Shown in pieces: positions 17,847 to 26,545 of a DNA stretch of 64,000 nucleotides. Source of the DNA: Pedobacter schmidteae. Lineage in GTDB: Bacteria; Bacteroidota; Bacteroidia; Sphingobacteriales; Sphingobacteriaceae. The stretch covers positions 5,949,097 through 6,013,096 of the forward strand of contig NZ_LS999839.1 in the NCBI RefSeq assembly GCF_900564155.1, in the 5' to 3' direction. Each line of letters begins with the position of its first letter. Position 1 is the stretch's first letter. Below the pieces are notes generated by a model, which made no database searches, had not been told where the DNA came from, and saw only the letters and a program-made list of their open reading frames with translations. Both the position numbers and the translations under genes were made by a program.

Positions 17847-19160
17847 ATGTTAAAAAAGTTAAAATCCCTGCTAAATTCCATTAAAACTAAGCAATTTATT
17901 ACATTCGCATCCATGTTGAAACCACTGATGATCATAATGCTTATTTTGGCTACCGGACATTGCGCCTATGCTCAAAATTCATTCTCTATCAGTGGAACAG
18001 TCCGAGATCAGAAAGAGAGTTTACCTGGCGCAGGTGTGTACTTAAGCGGGTATAAAGTGTCGACTGTGGCCGACAGTGAGGGCAAATTTAAAATCAGCAA
18101 CCTCAAACCCGGAAGTTACGATTTGCTGGTACAAATGATAGGTTACCTCCCCTATTCAAAAAGTGTTGTCATTGCAGATAAATCTGTTCAGGTTGACCTG
18201 GTATTAAAAGAAAGTACCACTGCCTTAAAGGAAGTAGTAATTCATGCCGATCCAAACAGGGCCAAATACCTCAAACAATTTAAAGAATTTTTTATCGGAA
18301 CCACGCCCAATGCTGCACAATGCAAAATACTAAACCCGCAGGTACTAAACATCGATTATGATGTCACCAAAAGTTTGCTCACCATCAAAACATCCGAATT
18401 TCTGATCGTCGAAAACAAAGCCCTCGGATACCGACTGAAGTATATGCTGGACAATTTTGAATACAACTCCAGAACGCGCATCATTTACTTTTCGGGGCAT
18501 CCCTTTTTTGAAGAATTAAAAGCTTCGGGTGCAAAACTTAAAAAATATATTGATAAACGTGAGCTGGCCTATTACGGTTCTTCACAACATTTTTTCAGGT
18601 CCCTTTACGAAGGAAAAGCTAAAGAAGAAGGATTTATCCTCAACAGGATGATTAAAATCCCCAATCCCAACCGCTACCCGGATAGCATTATTCATAAAAA
18701 CCTTGTCCGCCTGAAGGCACCACCAAAATCAACTGTTATCAGCAAGAGTGTACCACCCCGAGACAGTGTTATGATTGCGTTCTGGCTAAAACAGCAGGAA
18801 ATGCCCAGGTATATTGATTGCCTCGACCGCAAAGAAATCCAACCCGAAAACCTGACACAAACCTATAATCAGAATTTAAAACTCCTGGATTGTAGCGGTG
18901 CACTGGCCGTAAGTTATACCAAAGAAAAGGAAACCCTGGCCTATTCCAAAACAGGCTTCTGGGTATTCAGGCCATTAGATATACCCGACTATGAAATATC
19001 CATTGCTAATTTGATGCAAAGCCCTATCCGTTTTTATGAAAACGGCAGTGTACACGATTCGAGGGCATTGTTGTACGAGGGATTTTGGGCTTATGAAAAA
19101 GTGGCCGACATGGTACCTATGGATTACATACCTGTTGGCCGCAAACCACAGTTGCCTTAG
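17847..19160 (+). CDS. CarboxypepD_reg-like domain protein
   Basis: A signal peptide region (two candidate starts, residue 1 or the Met at 23 before LKPLMIIMLILATG) ends near AYAQ. The domain that follows is typical: ISGTVRDQKESLPGAGVYLSG ... VADSEGKFKISNLKPGSYDLLVQMIGY, then LVLKESTTALKEVVI. This is the beta-sandwich found at the front of SusC/TonB receptors. Here the remaining 300 residues are soluble and do not form a receptor barrel. They contain the pattern KQFKEFFIGTTPNAAQCKI ... ILNP known from many Bacteroidetes proteins of this group. The function is unknown. It is likely periplasmic or outer-membrane associated. Confidence 0.82.
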   Translation: MLKKLKSLLNSIKTKQFITFASMLKPLMIIMLILATGHCAYAQNSFSISGTVRDQKESLPGAGVYLSGYKVSTVADSEGKFKISNLKPGSYDLLVQMIGYLPYSKSVVIADKSVQVDLVLKESTTALKEVVIHADPNRAKYLKQFKEFFIGTTPNAAQCKILNPQVLNIDYDVTKSLLTIKTSEFLIVENKALGYRLKYMLDNFEYNSRTRIIYFSGHPFFEELKASGAKLKKYIDKRELAYYGSSQHFFRSLYEGKAKEEGFILNRMIKIPNPNRYPDSIIHKNLVRLKAPPKSTVISKSVPPRDSVMIAFWLKQQEMPRYIDCLDRKEIQPENLTQTYNQNLKLLDCSGALAVSYTKEKETLAYSKTGFWVFRPLDIPDYEISIANLMQSPIRFYENGSVHDSRALLYEGFWAYEKVADMVPMDYIPVGRKPQLP

Positions 19161-19170
19161 CATTTTTTTC

Positions 19171-19206
19171 TTTTGTAAATTACTAATATTATTAGTAATT
19201 TTAGCT
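19171..19206 (+). promoter_or_regulatory. Promoter with dyad symmetry before the radical SAM gene
   Basis: TTTG at 19,172-19,175 and TAATTTTA about 20 bases later approximate the -33/-7 Bacteroidetes promoter, with one mismatch in the -7 element. The spacer contains a perfect inverted repeat: 11-base arms at 19,177-19,187 and 19,191-19,201 around ATT. Its position inside the promoter suggests an operator. It is AT-only in the loop and lacks the GC stem of a terminator. Confidence 0.5.
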
Positions 19207-19207
19207 A

Positions 19208-20281
19208 ATGAATTTAGATAAAGAAACACCGGAAAACTATTTTAAAGGCCGCGGCGCTCAGTTTAACCCGCACAACCGTTTTGCGAAAAACGATTATGTC
19301 AAAGAACATGAAGAGGGCATAGACGAGTGGGAACAGGAAGATCAGAAAACAACATTCATTCTGGGCAAGTCAAAATCCATTGTCAATAAAGTTGAAAGTC
19401 CGGATGTAGGCATGGCCTATTCTTTAAACCCCTACCAGGGTTGCGAACATGGTTGTACCTATTGTTATGCCCGCAATGCACACGAATATTGGGGCTTTAG
19501 CGCCGGACTCGATTTCGAACGAAAAATCATCGTTAAAACTGATGCTCCTGTCCTGTTTAAAAAGTTCTTAGAAAGAAAGGGATGGGATGCCTCAGTCATT
19601 TCCCTTTCGGGAAATACAGATTGCTATCAACCGGCGGAAAGAAAATTCAGGATCACCAGACAGTTACTGGAAATTGCGCTCGAATACCGTCAACCCATTG
19701 GCATGATCACCAAAAACGCTTTGATTTTAAGGGATATTGATCTGCTTACCGAAATGGCAAAACTAAACCTGTGCATTGTTTATGTATCCATAAACAGCCT
19801 CAATGAGCAATTGCGACAAAAGATGGAGCCCCGAACCACTACTGCAAAACAACGCCTAAAGATTGTAGAACAGCTGAGCAATGCCGGCATTCCTATGGGC
19901 GTAATGGTTGCGCCGCTTGTACCCGGATTAAGCGATCATGAAATCCCTTCTATTTTAAAAACCATAGCCAATTGTGGCGCCATTGCTGCCGGCTATACCG
20001 TTGTAAGGTTAAATGGCGCTATTGGTGGTATATTTGAAGACTGGCTCCGTAAAAATTATCCGGATCGTTTTGAAAAGGTATGGCATATGATCCAGTCCTG
20101 CCACAGTGGAAATATAAACGACAGCAGGTTTGGTGAAAGAATGAGAGGTGATGGCAATATTGCCCAACTGATTAGAGATACGTTTAAGCTACATTGCAGG
20201 TTAAACCATTTAAATGAAGTAAAGCCAGTGCTCAACTCCGGTCTTTTTAAAGTACCTAAGGTTCAACTATCATTTTTTTAA
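19208..20281 (+). CDS. PA0069-family radical SAM protein (SplB-like)
   Basis: The 357-residue protein carries the radical SAM cluster motif in the form CEHGCTYCYARN (Cys-x3-Cys-x2-Cys, about residues 79-86). It is preceded by the family-typical SLNPYQG and an N-terminal RGAQFNPHNRF. SISGNTDCYQP-like residues follow (SLSGNTDCYQP, about 138-148). Related proteins are annotated as spore photoproduct lyase-like or Rv2578c/PA0069 family. The substrate is unknown, and a role in DNA repair is often suggested but unproven. The 3' end overlaps the convergent ApbE gene by 26 bases. Confidence 0.9.
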   Translation: MNLDKETPENYFKGRGAQFNPHNRFAKNDYVKEHEEGIDEWEQEDQKTTFILGKSKSIVNKVESPDVGMAYSLNPYQGCEHGCTYCYARNAHEYWGFSAGLDFERKIIVKTDAPVLFKKFLERKGWDASVISLSGNTDCYQPAERKFRITRQLLEIALEYRQPIGMITKNALILRDIDLLTEMAKLNLCIVYVSINSLNEQLRQKMEPRTTTAKQRLKIVEQLSNAGIPMGVMVAPLVPGLSDHEIPSILKTIANCGAIAAGYTVVRLNGAIGGIFEDWLRKNYPDRFEKVWHMIQSCHSGNINDSRFGERMRGDGNIAQLIRDTFKLHCRLNHLNEVKPVLNSGLFKVPKVQLSFF

Positions 20282-21269
20282 AGCCCTTCGTTAAGGTATC
20301 AGCCACACTGCCATCCTTTTTATGGTAGATAATATAAGCCTCCATACCCTTTTTCGACTTCACAAAATCGAGCGCTTCCTGCACGTTCATAGCCATAATA
20401 GGGCTATCATATCCATCAGCAGTAACCGCATCCTTAGCGTAAATGGTTACGCTAATCAATGCGTTATCCAAAGGATAACCTGTTTTCGGATCAATCAGGT
20501 GGGCCACTTTTTTAGCGCCCTTCTGCAAATATTTCCTATAATTGCCAGCAGTAGTTATTGCCCCATTATTGATGCTGATAACATGCCTGATTACCGGTTC
20601 GGAATGGGCCGATGTGGAAGGTCCTTCAATCCCAATCCTCAATGCAGAGCCGTCCGGCTTAGGGCCTTTCATCCTCAGTTCGCCCCCTATTTCTACCACA
20701 AAAGACTTTATTCCCTTTTTAATTAGAAAATCGGCAACCACGTCCACACTATACCCCTGGGCAATTCCATTCAAATCCACCTTAATACAGGCTTTCCTTT
20801 TCGAAAGATGCTTTCCCTTCAAGCTCAGGTTGTCCATACCAACACATTTCAACAATTCCCTTACCGCAGCACTATCCGGAAATTGAGTGATAGGCTTAGG
20901 CCCAAAACCCCAGGCTTGTACCAAAGGCGCAACGGTAACATCAAACCGGCCATTGGTTGCCTTATAAACTGCAAAAGACTTACGCATTACAGCTGCAAAA
21001 TGAGGATCCAGGTCTATCCCTTCCTTTGTCTCATTGAAACGGTTGATAAGGGAATAAGGCTTATAAAGTGACATGGAAGAATCGATTACGCTTAATATGC
21101 TATCAACCGACTGTTTACTCACTATGCTATCCCTGGCAAAATACTTGATGGAATAATCTGTACCCTGAGCATAGCCACGGATGTTATATTCCCGCAAATC
21201 GTTTCCTTTAAAAAAGAAAGCGATCAGCGGGATAAATAACAATAAAATATATTTGGTTAATGAAAACAC
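20256..21269 (-). CDS. apbE: FAD:protein FMN transferase (ApbE family)
   Basis: ApbE transfers FMN from FAD to a threonine of target flavoproteins on the periplasmic side. The 337-residue sequence shows the N-terminal signal or anchor (YILLLFIPLIAFFF) and the opening motif GYAQGTDYSIKY. It also shows the core FDVTVAPLVQAWGFGP, DLNGIAQGYSVD, VEIGGELRMKG and the metal/FAD site HLIDPKTGYPL with DAVTADGYDSPIM. It is the last gene of a three-gene operon after SUMF1 and Gfo/Idh genes, 6 bases behind the latter. No obvious flavoprotein target (Nqr/Rnf) lies in this window. Confidence 0.92.
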   Translation of the reverse strand: MFSLTKYILLLFIPLIAFFFKGNDLREYNIRGYAQGTDYSIKYFARDSIVSKQSVDSILSVIDSSMSLYKPYSLINRFNETKEGIDLDPHFAAVMRKSFAVYKATNGRFDVTVAPLVQAWGFGPKPITQFPDSAAVRELLKCVGMDNLSLKGKHLSKRKACIKVDLNGIAQGYSVDVVADFLIKKGIKSFVVEIGGELRMKGPKPDGSALRIGIEGPSTSAHSEPVIRHVISINNGAITTAGNYRKYLQKGAKKVAHLIDPKTGYPLDNALISVTIYAKDAVTADGYDSPIMAMNVQEALDFVKSKKGMEAYIIYHKKDGSVADTLTKGFKKMIVEP

Positions 21270-21275
21270 GAAGTG

Positions 21276-22601
21276 TTAGATAACCTTGGTTTTTCCAGGT
21301 GTAGGAATAGGGTATAAACCATTTGCGTCTGGCATCAGCTTAGGGTTTGCATTCCAGCTCAGCTGATCAGGGAACAGACTGTTATTTGCATTTAAAGCAT
21401 CGTCCCATTTTATCACCTGTCCGGAATAAGTAGCGTAGCGGCCAATAATGGCAGTCATACAACTTTTCGCTGCACGTTCCGCATCCCAGAATTTATACTG
21501 GTTTTTGCTGATGGCCTCAAACAGTTCGTCATGCTCGGTTTGATATGGATTAGGGTTGCCCTTGCCTGGGTGGTTATACATTTGCTGGCCTTTATGGTCC
21601 CACAATATAGCCTGATTACCTGCTGATAGGTAAACACGGCCTTTGGTACCCTGGAAGGTTTCATCCACACGGTTCGAAATCCCCTCAAAGTGGCGACATT
21701 GGCTATACACCACTGCGCCGTCCGCATAGGTTAACTCAACAGCATGGTTGTCATAAATTTCTCCATAATCCTTTCCGGTTCTCCAGGCACGGCTACCAGT
21801 TCCCTGAATGGATACCGGATAAGCATTTTTAACCCAGTTGGCAATGTCAATATTGTGTACATGTTGTTCTACAATATGGTCTCCGCACAGCCAGTTAAAA
21901 TAATACCAGTTGCGCATCTGATATTCCATTTCGGTTTGGCCCGCCTGTCTTGGTTTTACCCAAACACCACCACTGTTCCAATATACCTGTCCACCGGTAA
22001 TATCGCCTATAGCGCCATCCTGAATACGTTTCAAGGCTTCTCTGTAATTGGTTTGGTATCTGCGTTGCAAACCTACCACTACGTTTAATTTCTTTTGCTT
22101 TGCCAGTTCTGCAGCAGCCAGCACCTTACGGATACCTGGCGAATCAACCGCTACCGGCTTTTCCATAAACACATGTTTACCTTTGTTTATGGCTTCTTCA
22201 AAATGCATTGGCCTGAATCCCGGGGGCGTAGCCAGCAATACCACATCTGCTAAAGCAATGGCTTTCTGATAGGCATCAAAACCAACAAAACGGCGTTCTT
22301 TTGGAACATCAACTTTAGCTCCAAATTTGGTAGAAAGATCATTATAAGTCTCATCCAGTCTATCCTGGAAAGCGTCGGCCATAGCCACCAGCTTAATATT
22401 TTGTTTGGTGCTTAGCGCTTGTGTTGCCGCACCGGCACCGCGACCGCCGCAACCAATCAGTGCTATTTTAATAGTATCGTTTACTGATGAATGAGCTCCG
22501 CCATTGGCAAAAGCCACTCCATTTAACATCACCCCTCCGGCAACCAGGGCCGATGTTTTTAAAAATTCACGACGTTGGTCGCGCAATTCTTCCTTGTTCA
22601 T
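21276..22601 (-). CDS. Tat-exported Gfo/Idh/MocA oxidoreductase
   Basis: The N-terminus has a twin-arginine-type signal (RREFLKTSALVAGG). The Rossmann fold follows with KIALIGCGGRGAG for NAD(P) binding and the conserved EKPVAVD segment. The C-terminal substrate domain contains WNSGGVWVKPR, NWLCGDHIVEQHVHNID and a WxA-type region (RNWYYFNWLCGD). Proteins of this layout act on sugars or inositols in Bacteroidetes. The exact substrate cannot be told. It is preceded by a SUMF1-domain gene (41-base gap) and followed by apbE (6-base gap). Confidence 0.92.
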   Translation of the reverse strand: MNKEELRDQRREFLKTSALVAGGVMLNGVAFANGGAHSSVNDTIKIALIGCGGRGAGAATQALSTKQNIKLVAMADAFQDRLDETYNDLSTKFGAKVDVPKERRFVGFDAYQKAIALADVVLLATPPGFRPMHFEEAINKGKHVFMEKPVAVDSPGIRKVLAAAELAKQKKLNVVVGLQRRYQTNYREALKRIQDGAIGDITGGQVYWNSGGVWVKPRQAGQTEMEYQMRNWYYFNWLCGDHIVEQHVHNIDIANWVKNAYPVSIQGTGSRAWRTGKDYGEIYDNHAVELTYADGAVVYSQCRHFEGISNRVDETFQGTKGRVYLSAGNQAILWDHKGQQMYNHPGKGNPNPYQTEHDELFEAISKNQYKFWDAERAAKSCMTAIIGRYATYSGQVIKWDDALNANNSLFPDQLSWNANPKLMPDANGLYPIPTPGKTKVI

Positions 22602-22642
22602 TTGATTTAGTTTTTATGTGGTTCTTAATTTGTGTTTTTCAG

Positions 22643-23608
22643 TTAGAAATCCTTGATAGGCGCTTTGCCGTAATAGGCATCAATTTCTTCCTTAGAAGGA
22701 ACTTTTACCGGTCTCACCAACCGCATACCAATAAAGGGGGCTTCAGGGAACCACCAGTTGCTTTTTGGCATCTGAGGATCCAGCTGTTTCCATACCGGAT
22801 CTGAAGGTAGTCTGGATGCCGATCGGGAGTCTTTAGCCGAAGCTTCATATGATCCGCCCCTGATGACGTGTGCGTATAATTTTGAAGGTACCGCAACCGG
22901 GTTTACAGCCTTATCGCCTTTTACACCGGCATAAAAATCTGCTACATACTGATCGTAAGTCCACTCGGCCACGTTTCCATACATGTCAAATAAGCCCCAT
23001 GCATTTGGCTTTTTTGTGCCCACCTTATGCGTTTTGCCATCAGCATTGGCTTTATACCATGCATATTCACCTAAACCCGATTCGTCATCTCCAAAAGCAT
23101 ATTCTGTGGTGCTACCAGCGCGACAAGCATATTCCCATTCTGCTTCAGTTGGCAACCTGTAAAAAACTCCCGTACGGGCATAAAGCCACTTACAGAACTG
23201 AATGGCATTATAGTGGGTCATGGCCAAAGCAGGCTGCCCTTCCTTGCCCATACCAAAAGTCATATCCAGGTAGGGTTTGGTAGGCCTGGTCACTGCGTCA
23301 ACATTTGCAGGCACTGCGCCAATGCTATGGGTGGTTTCATAATCCTTATACAAAAAGGGTTCAAAAATGTCCCAGGTTACTTCATAGGCGCCCATCCAAA
23401 AAGCATCCAACTTTACCTTATGTACAGGTTGCTCGTCTGCTTTGCCTTTTTTGCTACCCATTAAAAATTCACCAGCCGGAATGGCCTTCATTTCGAAACT
23501 CAATGCGGTACCGTTAATCTTTTGTGTGTAAGCTTCCTGTTTCTCCTGGGCCGATGCCTGAAAAGCACAGAAAAGCAAGGGTAATACCCATGTTTTTTTT
23601 AATTTCAT
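22643..23608 (-). CDS. SUMF1/formylglycine-generating-like protein
   Basis: The 321-residue protein has a Sec signal peptide (LPLLFCAFQASAQ). The FGE-sulfatase fold shows MKAIPAGEFLMGSKKG, EVTWDIFEPF, MTHYNAIQFCKWL, YRLPTEAEWEYACRAG, NAWGLFDMYGNVAEW and HVIRGGSYE near the end. True formylglycine-generating enzymes need a cysteine pair at the active site; here the expected region is RGGSYEASAKDSRSASR, without the reactive cysteines. An atypical or structural SUMF1 protein is therefore more likely. It heads the SUMF1-Gfo/Idh-apbE operon. Confidence 0.88.
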   Translation of the reverse strand: MKLKKTWVLPLLFCAFQASAQEKQEAYTQKINGTALSFEMKAIPAGEFLMGSKKGKADEQPVHKVKLDAFWMGAYEVTWDIFEPFLYKDYETTHSIGAVPANVDAVTRPTKPYLDMTFGMGKEGQPALAMTHYNAIQFCKWLYARTGVFYRLPTEAEWEYACRAGSTTEYAFGDDESGLGEYAWYKANADGKTHKVGTKKPNAWGLFDMYGNVAEWTYDQYVADFYAGVKGDKAVNPVAVPSKLYAHVIRGGSYEASAKDSRSASRLPSDPVWKQLDPQMPKSNWWFPEAPFIGMRLVRPVKVPSKEEIDAYYGKAPIKDF

Positions 23609-23762
23609 TATAAATGTTTGATACTTAATAATATTTTAACCTAACCTATTTCATATCTAAAATAGAGGCATTTATCTTAAATACCAAACGCTAACCACAC
23701 ATAATTTCAGAAATTGTGTAAATAACACACTAAGTAGGCAAAAAAGGCAACAATCCCCCAAT

Positions 23763-23798
23763 AAAAAACCCTGATAAGCTTATCGCTTACCAGGGTTT
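23763..23798 (-). terminator. Intrinsic terminator of clpC
   Basis: Arms at 23,766-23,773 (AAACCCTG) and 23,791-23,798 pair, and an inner TAAGC/GCTTA pair extends the stem past one mismatch. On the minus strand the hairpin is followed by a T-run. It lies about 20 bases past the clpC stop. Confidence 0.8.
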
Positions 23799-23818
23799 CT
23801 CTCCACAAATCCGGCATA

Positions 23819-26359
23819 TTATTCTATGCTTCCTTCTTCTTTTTTCTTTTTCTTACCCGGACTTTTATTCTCTACCACAATCTTATCATTTTCTTTGTCG
23901 TAATCAATTTCCAGAATATCTCCTTCATGGATTTCACCTTTAAGGATTTCTTCGGCAATTGGATCTTCCAGGTACTTCTGAATGGCACGTTTCAGCGGAC
24001 GGGCACCAAAGTTGGAATCAAAGCCTTTATCAGCGATAAACTCTTTAGCTTTTTCGGTCAGTTTCACTTCATAACCTAAGTTATGTACACGTCCGAATAA
24101 AGATTTCAATTCGATATCAATGATTTTGAAGATCTCTTCTTTACCCAATGAGTTGAATACCACTACATCATCCACACGGTTCAAAAACTCTGGCGCAAAA
24201 GCACGTTTCAGTGCATTTTCAATTACCCCTCTCGAATGTGCATCAGCCTGGTTGGTTTTGGCCGAAGTAGAGAAACCTACTCCCTGTCCAAAATCTTTCA
24301 GCTGGCGTGCACCAATGTTGGAAGTCATAATGATAATGGTATTTCTAAAATCTACCTTACGACCCAAACTATCGGTTAACTGTCCTTCGTCCAACACCTG
24401 TAACAGGATATTGAAAACATCAGGGTGTGCTTTTTCAATCTCATCCAGTAAGATTACAGCATAAGGTTTTCTGCGTACTTTTTCAGTCAACTGTCCACCT
24501 TCTTCGTAACCTACATATCCCGGAGGCGCACCTACCAAACGTGAAACCGCAAATTTCTCCATATACTCACTCATGTCAATCTGGATCAGCGAATCATCGC
24601 TATCAAACATGAAACGGGCAAGCTCTTTGGCCAATTCAGTTTTACCTACCCCCGTAGGGCCAAGGAAAATAAACGAACCAATTGGTTTTTTAGGATCTTT
24701 TAATCCGGCTCTGGTACGTTGGATAGCCTTAGTTAATTTTTTAATTGCATCATCCTGTCCTATGATTTTAGCGGCAACCGTTTCGTACATATTCAATAGT
24801 TTGGTACTATCGGTTTGTCCAACACGTTGCAAAGGAATTCCGGTCATCATCGAAACCACTTCAGCCACATTATCTTCTGTAACAGTATAACGTTTGGTTT
24901 TGGTTTCTGCCTCCCACTCGGCCTTTGCACGGTCCAGCTCTTCCAAAAGATTTTTCTCTGTATCTCTCAGTTTTGCTGCCTCTTCGTATTTCTGGCTTTT
25001 TACAACCTTATTTTTTTCCAGCTTAATCTCTTCAATTTTATTCTCGATGCCGATGATGTTTTCAGGCACATGAATATTGGTCAGATGCACTCTTGATCCG
25101 GCCTCGTCCAAAGCATCAATAGCTTTATCTGGCAAAAACCTATCGGTAATATACCTCGAAGTAAGGGCCACACAGGCACTAATCGCTTCATCGGTATAAG
25201 TTACCCCATGGTGATCTTCGTATTTTTCTTTGATACGGTTCAGGATCTCGATGGTTTCATCAGGAGAAGCAGGCTCTATCATTACTTTTTGGAAACGACG
25301 GTCTAAAGCACCATCTTTTTCAATGTACTGACGATACTCGTCCAGTGTAGTGGCACCGATGCATTGAATTTCGCCCCTTGCCAAAGCAGGTTTGAACATG
25401 TTTGAAGCATCCAGCGATCCCGAAGCACCGCCCGCACCTACAATGGTATGAATCTCATCAATAAACAGGATTACATCTGTCGATTTCTCCAGCTCGTTCA
25501 TCACCGCTTTCATACGTTCTTCAAACTGTCCGCGGTATTTGGTACCGGCAACCAGCGAAGCCAGATCCAACGTAACCACGCGTTTGTTAAACAATACCCT
25601 CGATACTTTACGCTGAACAATACGCAATGCCAGACCTTCGGCTATAGCCGATTTACCCACGCCCGGTTCACCAATCAGGATCGGGTTATTTTTTTTGCGT
25701 CGCGATAAGATCTGCGATACACGCTCAATCTCTTTCTCACGGCCCACTATAGGATCTAAACGGCCTTCTTCGGCAGCCTTGGTCAGATCTCTTCCAAAAT
25801 TATCTAGAACCGGAGTTTTAGATTTGATATCGGAAACCTTTTTAGGGCTGCTAAATGATTCTTCTTCACGATAGTCATCATCACCACCTGTTGATGCACT
25901 ATTTTGTGTTTCGTCTCTGAATCCGTTTTTATTCACCTCAACCTCCTGTTTAAATATCTCGTAATTGATGTTAAACTGTAGTAAAATTTGTGAAGCAATA
26001 TTATCATCATCGCGAAGGATAGAAAGCAATAAATGCTCGGTACCTATCAAATCGCTTTTAAAAATCTTTGCTTCCAGATAAGTGATTTTTAATACTTTCT
26101 CTGCTTGTTTGGTCAATGGGATATTACCCAGATTAACCGTAACGCTGGACGTGCCTCTTACAGAATCCTCAATCGAACGACGAAGTTTTGAAGTATCAAC
26201 ACCCAAAGATTTTAATATCTTAATGGCCATACCATCGCCCTCGCGGATCAGGCCCAGCAACAAATGCTCTGCCCCTATGTAATCGTGTCCTAATCTCAGG
26301 GCTTCTTCCCTGCTAAAGGAGATCACGTCTTTGACTTGTGGTGAAAATTTAGCTTCCAT
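23819..26359 (-). CDS. clpC: ATP-dependent Clp unfoldase ClpC
   Basis: The 846-residue AAA+ unfoldase feeds substrates to ClpP. It has an N-terminal double Clp repeat (residues about 1-145, EALRLGHDYIGAEHLLLGL and TYLEAKIFKSDLIGTEHLLLSI) and a first AAA domain with Walker A GEPGVGKSA at about 230-238. The M-domain/UVR coiled coil contains KYEEAAKLRDTEKNLLEEL. A second AAA domain has GPTGVGKTE and GYVGYEEGGQLTEKVRR. The C-terminus is Lys-rich. Length and order match ClpC rather than ClpA or ClpB. It is monocistronic, and its own hairpin terminator follows. Confidence 0.96.
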   Translation of the reverse strand: MEAKFSPQVKDVISFSREEALRLGHDYIGAEHLLLGLIREGDGMAIKILKSLGVDTSKLRRSIEDSVRGTSSVTVNLGNIPLTKQAEKVLKITYLEAKIFKSDLIGTEHLLLSILRDDDNIASQILLQFNINYEIFKQEVEVNKNGFRDETQNSASTGGDDDYREEESFSSPKKVSDIKSKTPVLDNFGRDLTKAAEEGRLDPIVGREKEIERVSQILSRRKKNNPILIGEPGVGKSAIAEGLALRIVQRKVSRVLFNKRVVTLDLASLVAGTKYRGQFEERMKAVMNELEKSTDVILFIDEIHTIVGAGGASGSLDASNMFKPALARGEIQCIGATTLDEYRQYIEKDGALDRRFQKVMIEPASPDETIEILNRIKEKYEDHHGVTYTDEAISACVALTSRYITDRFLPDKAIDALDEAGSRVHLTNIHVPENIIGIENKIEEIKLEKNKVVKSQKYEEAAKLRDTEKNLLEELDRAKAEWEAETKTKRYTVTEDNVAEVVSMMTGIPLQRVGQTDSTKLLNMYETVAAKIIGQDDAIKKLTKAIQRTRAGLKDPKKPIGSFIFLGPTGVGKTELAKELARFMFDSDDSLIQIDMSEYMEKFAVSRLVGAPPGYVGYEEGGQLTEKVRRKPYAVILLDEIEKAHPDVFNILLQVLDEGQLTDSLGRKVDFRNTIIIMTSNIGARQLKDFGQGVGFSTSAKTNQADAHSRGVIENALKRAFAPEFLNRVDDVVVFNSLGKEEIFKIIDIELKSLFGRVHNLGYEVKLTEKAKEFIADKGFDSNFGARPLKRAIQKYLEDPIAEEILKGEIHEGDILEIDYDKENDKIVVENKSPGKKKKKEEGSIE

Positions 26360-26545
26360 ATATACCTTTCTAATTCGGGAATGCTCTAAACTATAAAATT
26401 TGTTTTATAAATAAGCACCCGTCTTTTTATTATTTTATCAACAATTACGCCACAGCGACAGAAATAGATGTTACAACTGCCGTTATTTCAGAAAACTTAC
26501 CAAGTTCTGACTTTATTGGCGATATTTGCAAGTCAATACGCAATT

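Noticed and set aside
26468..26545. Longer N-terminus for EttA (26 extra codons).
   Set aside because: Family members start at MSDEKIIFSM-like sequence. The extra codons are hydrophobic and non-homologous.
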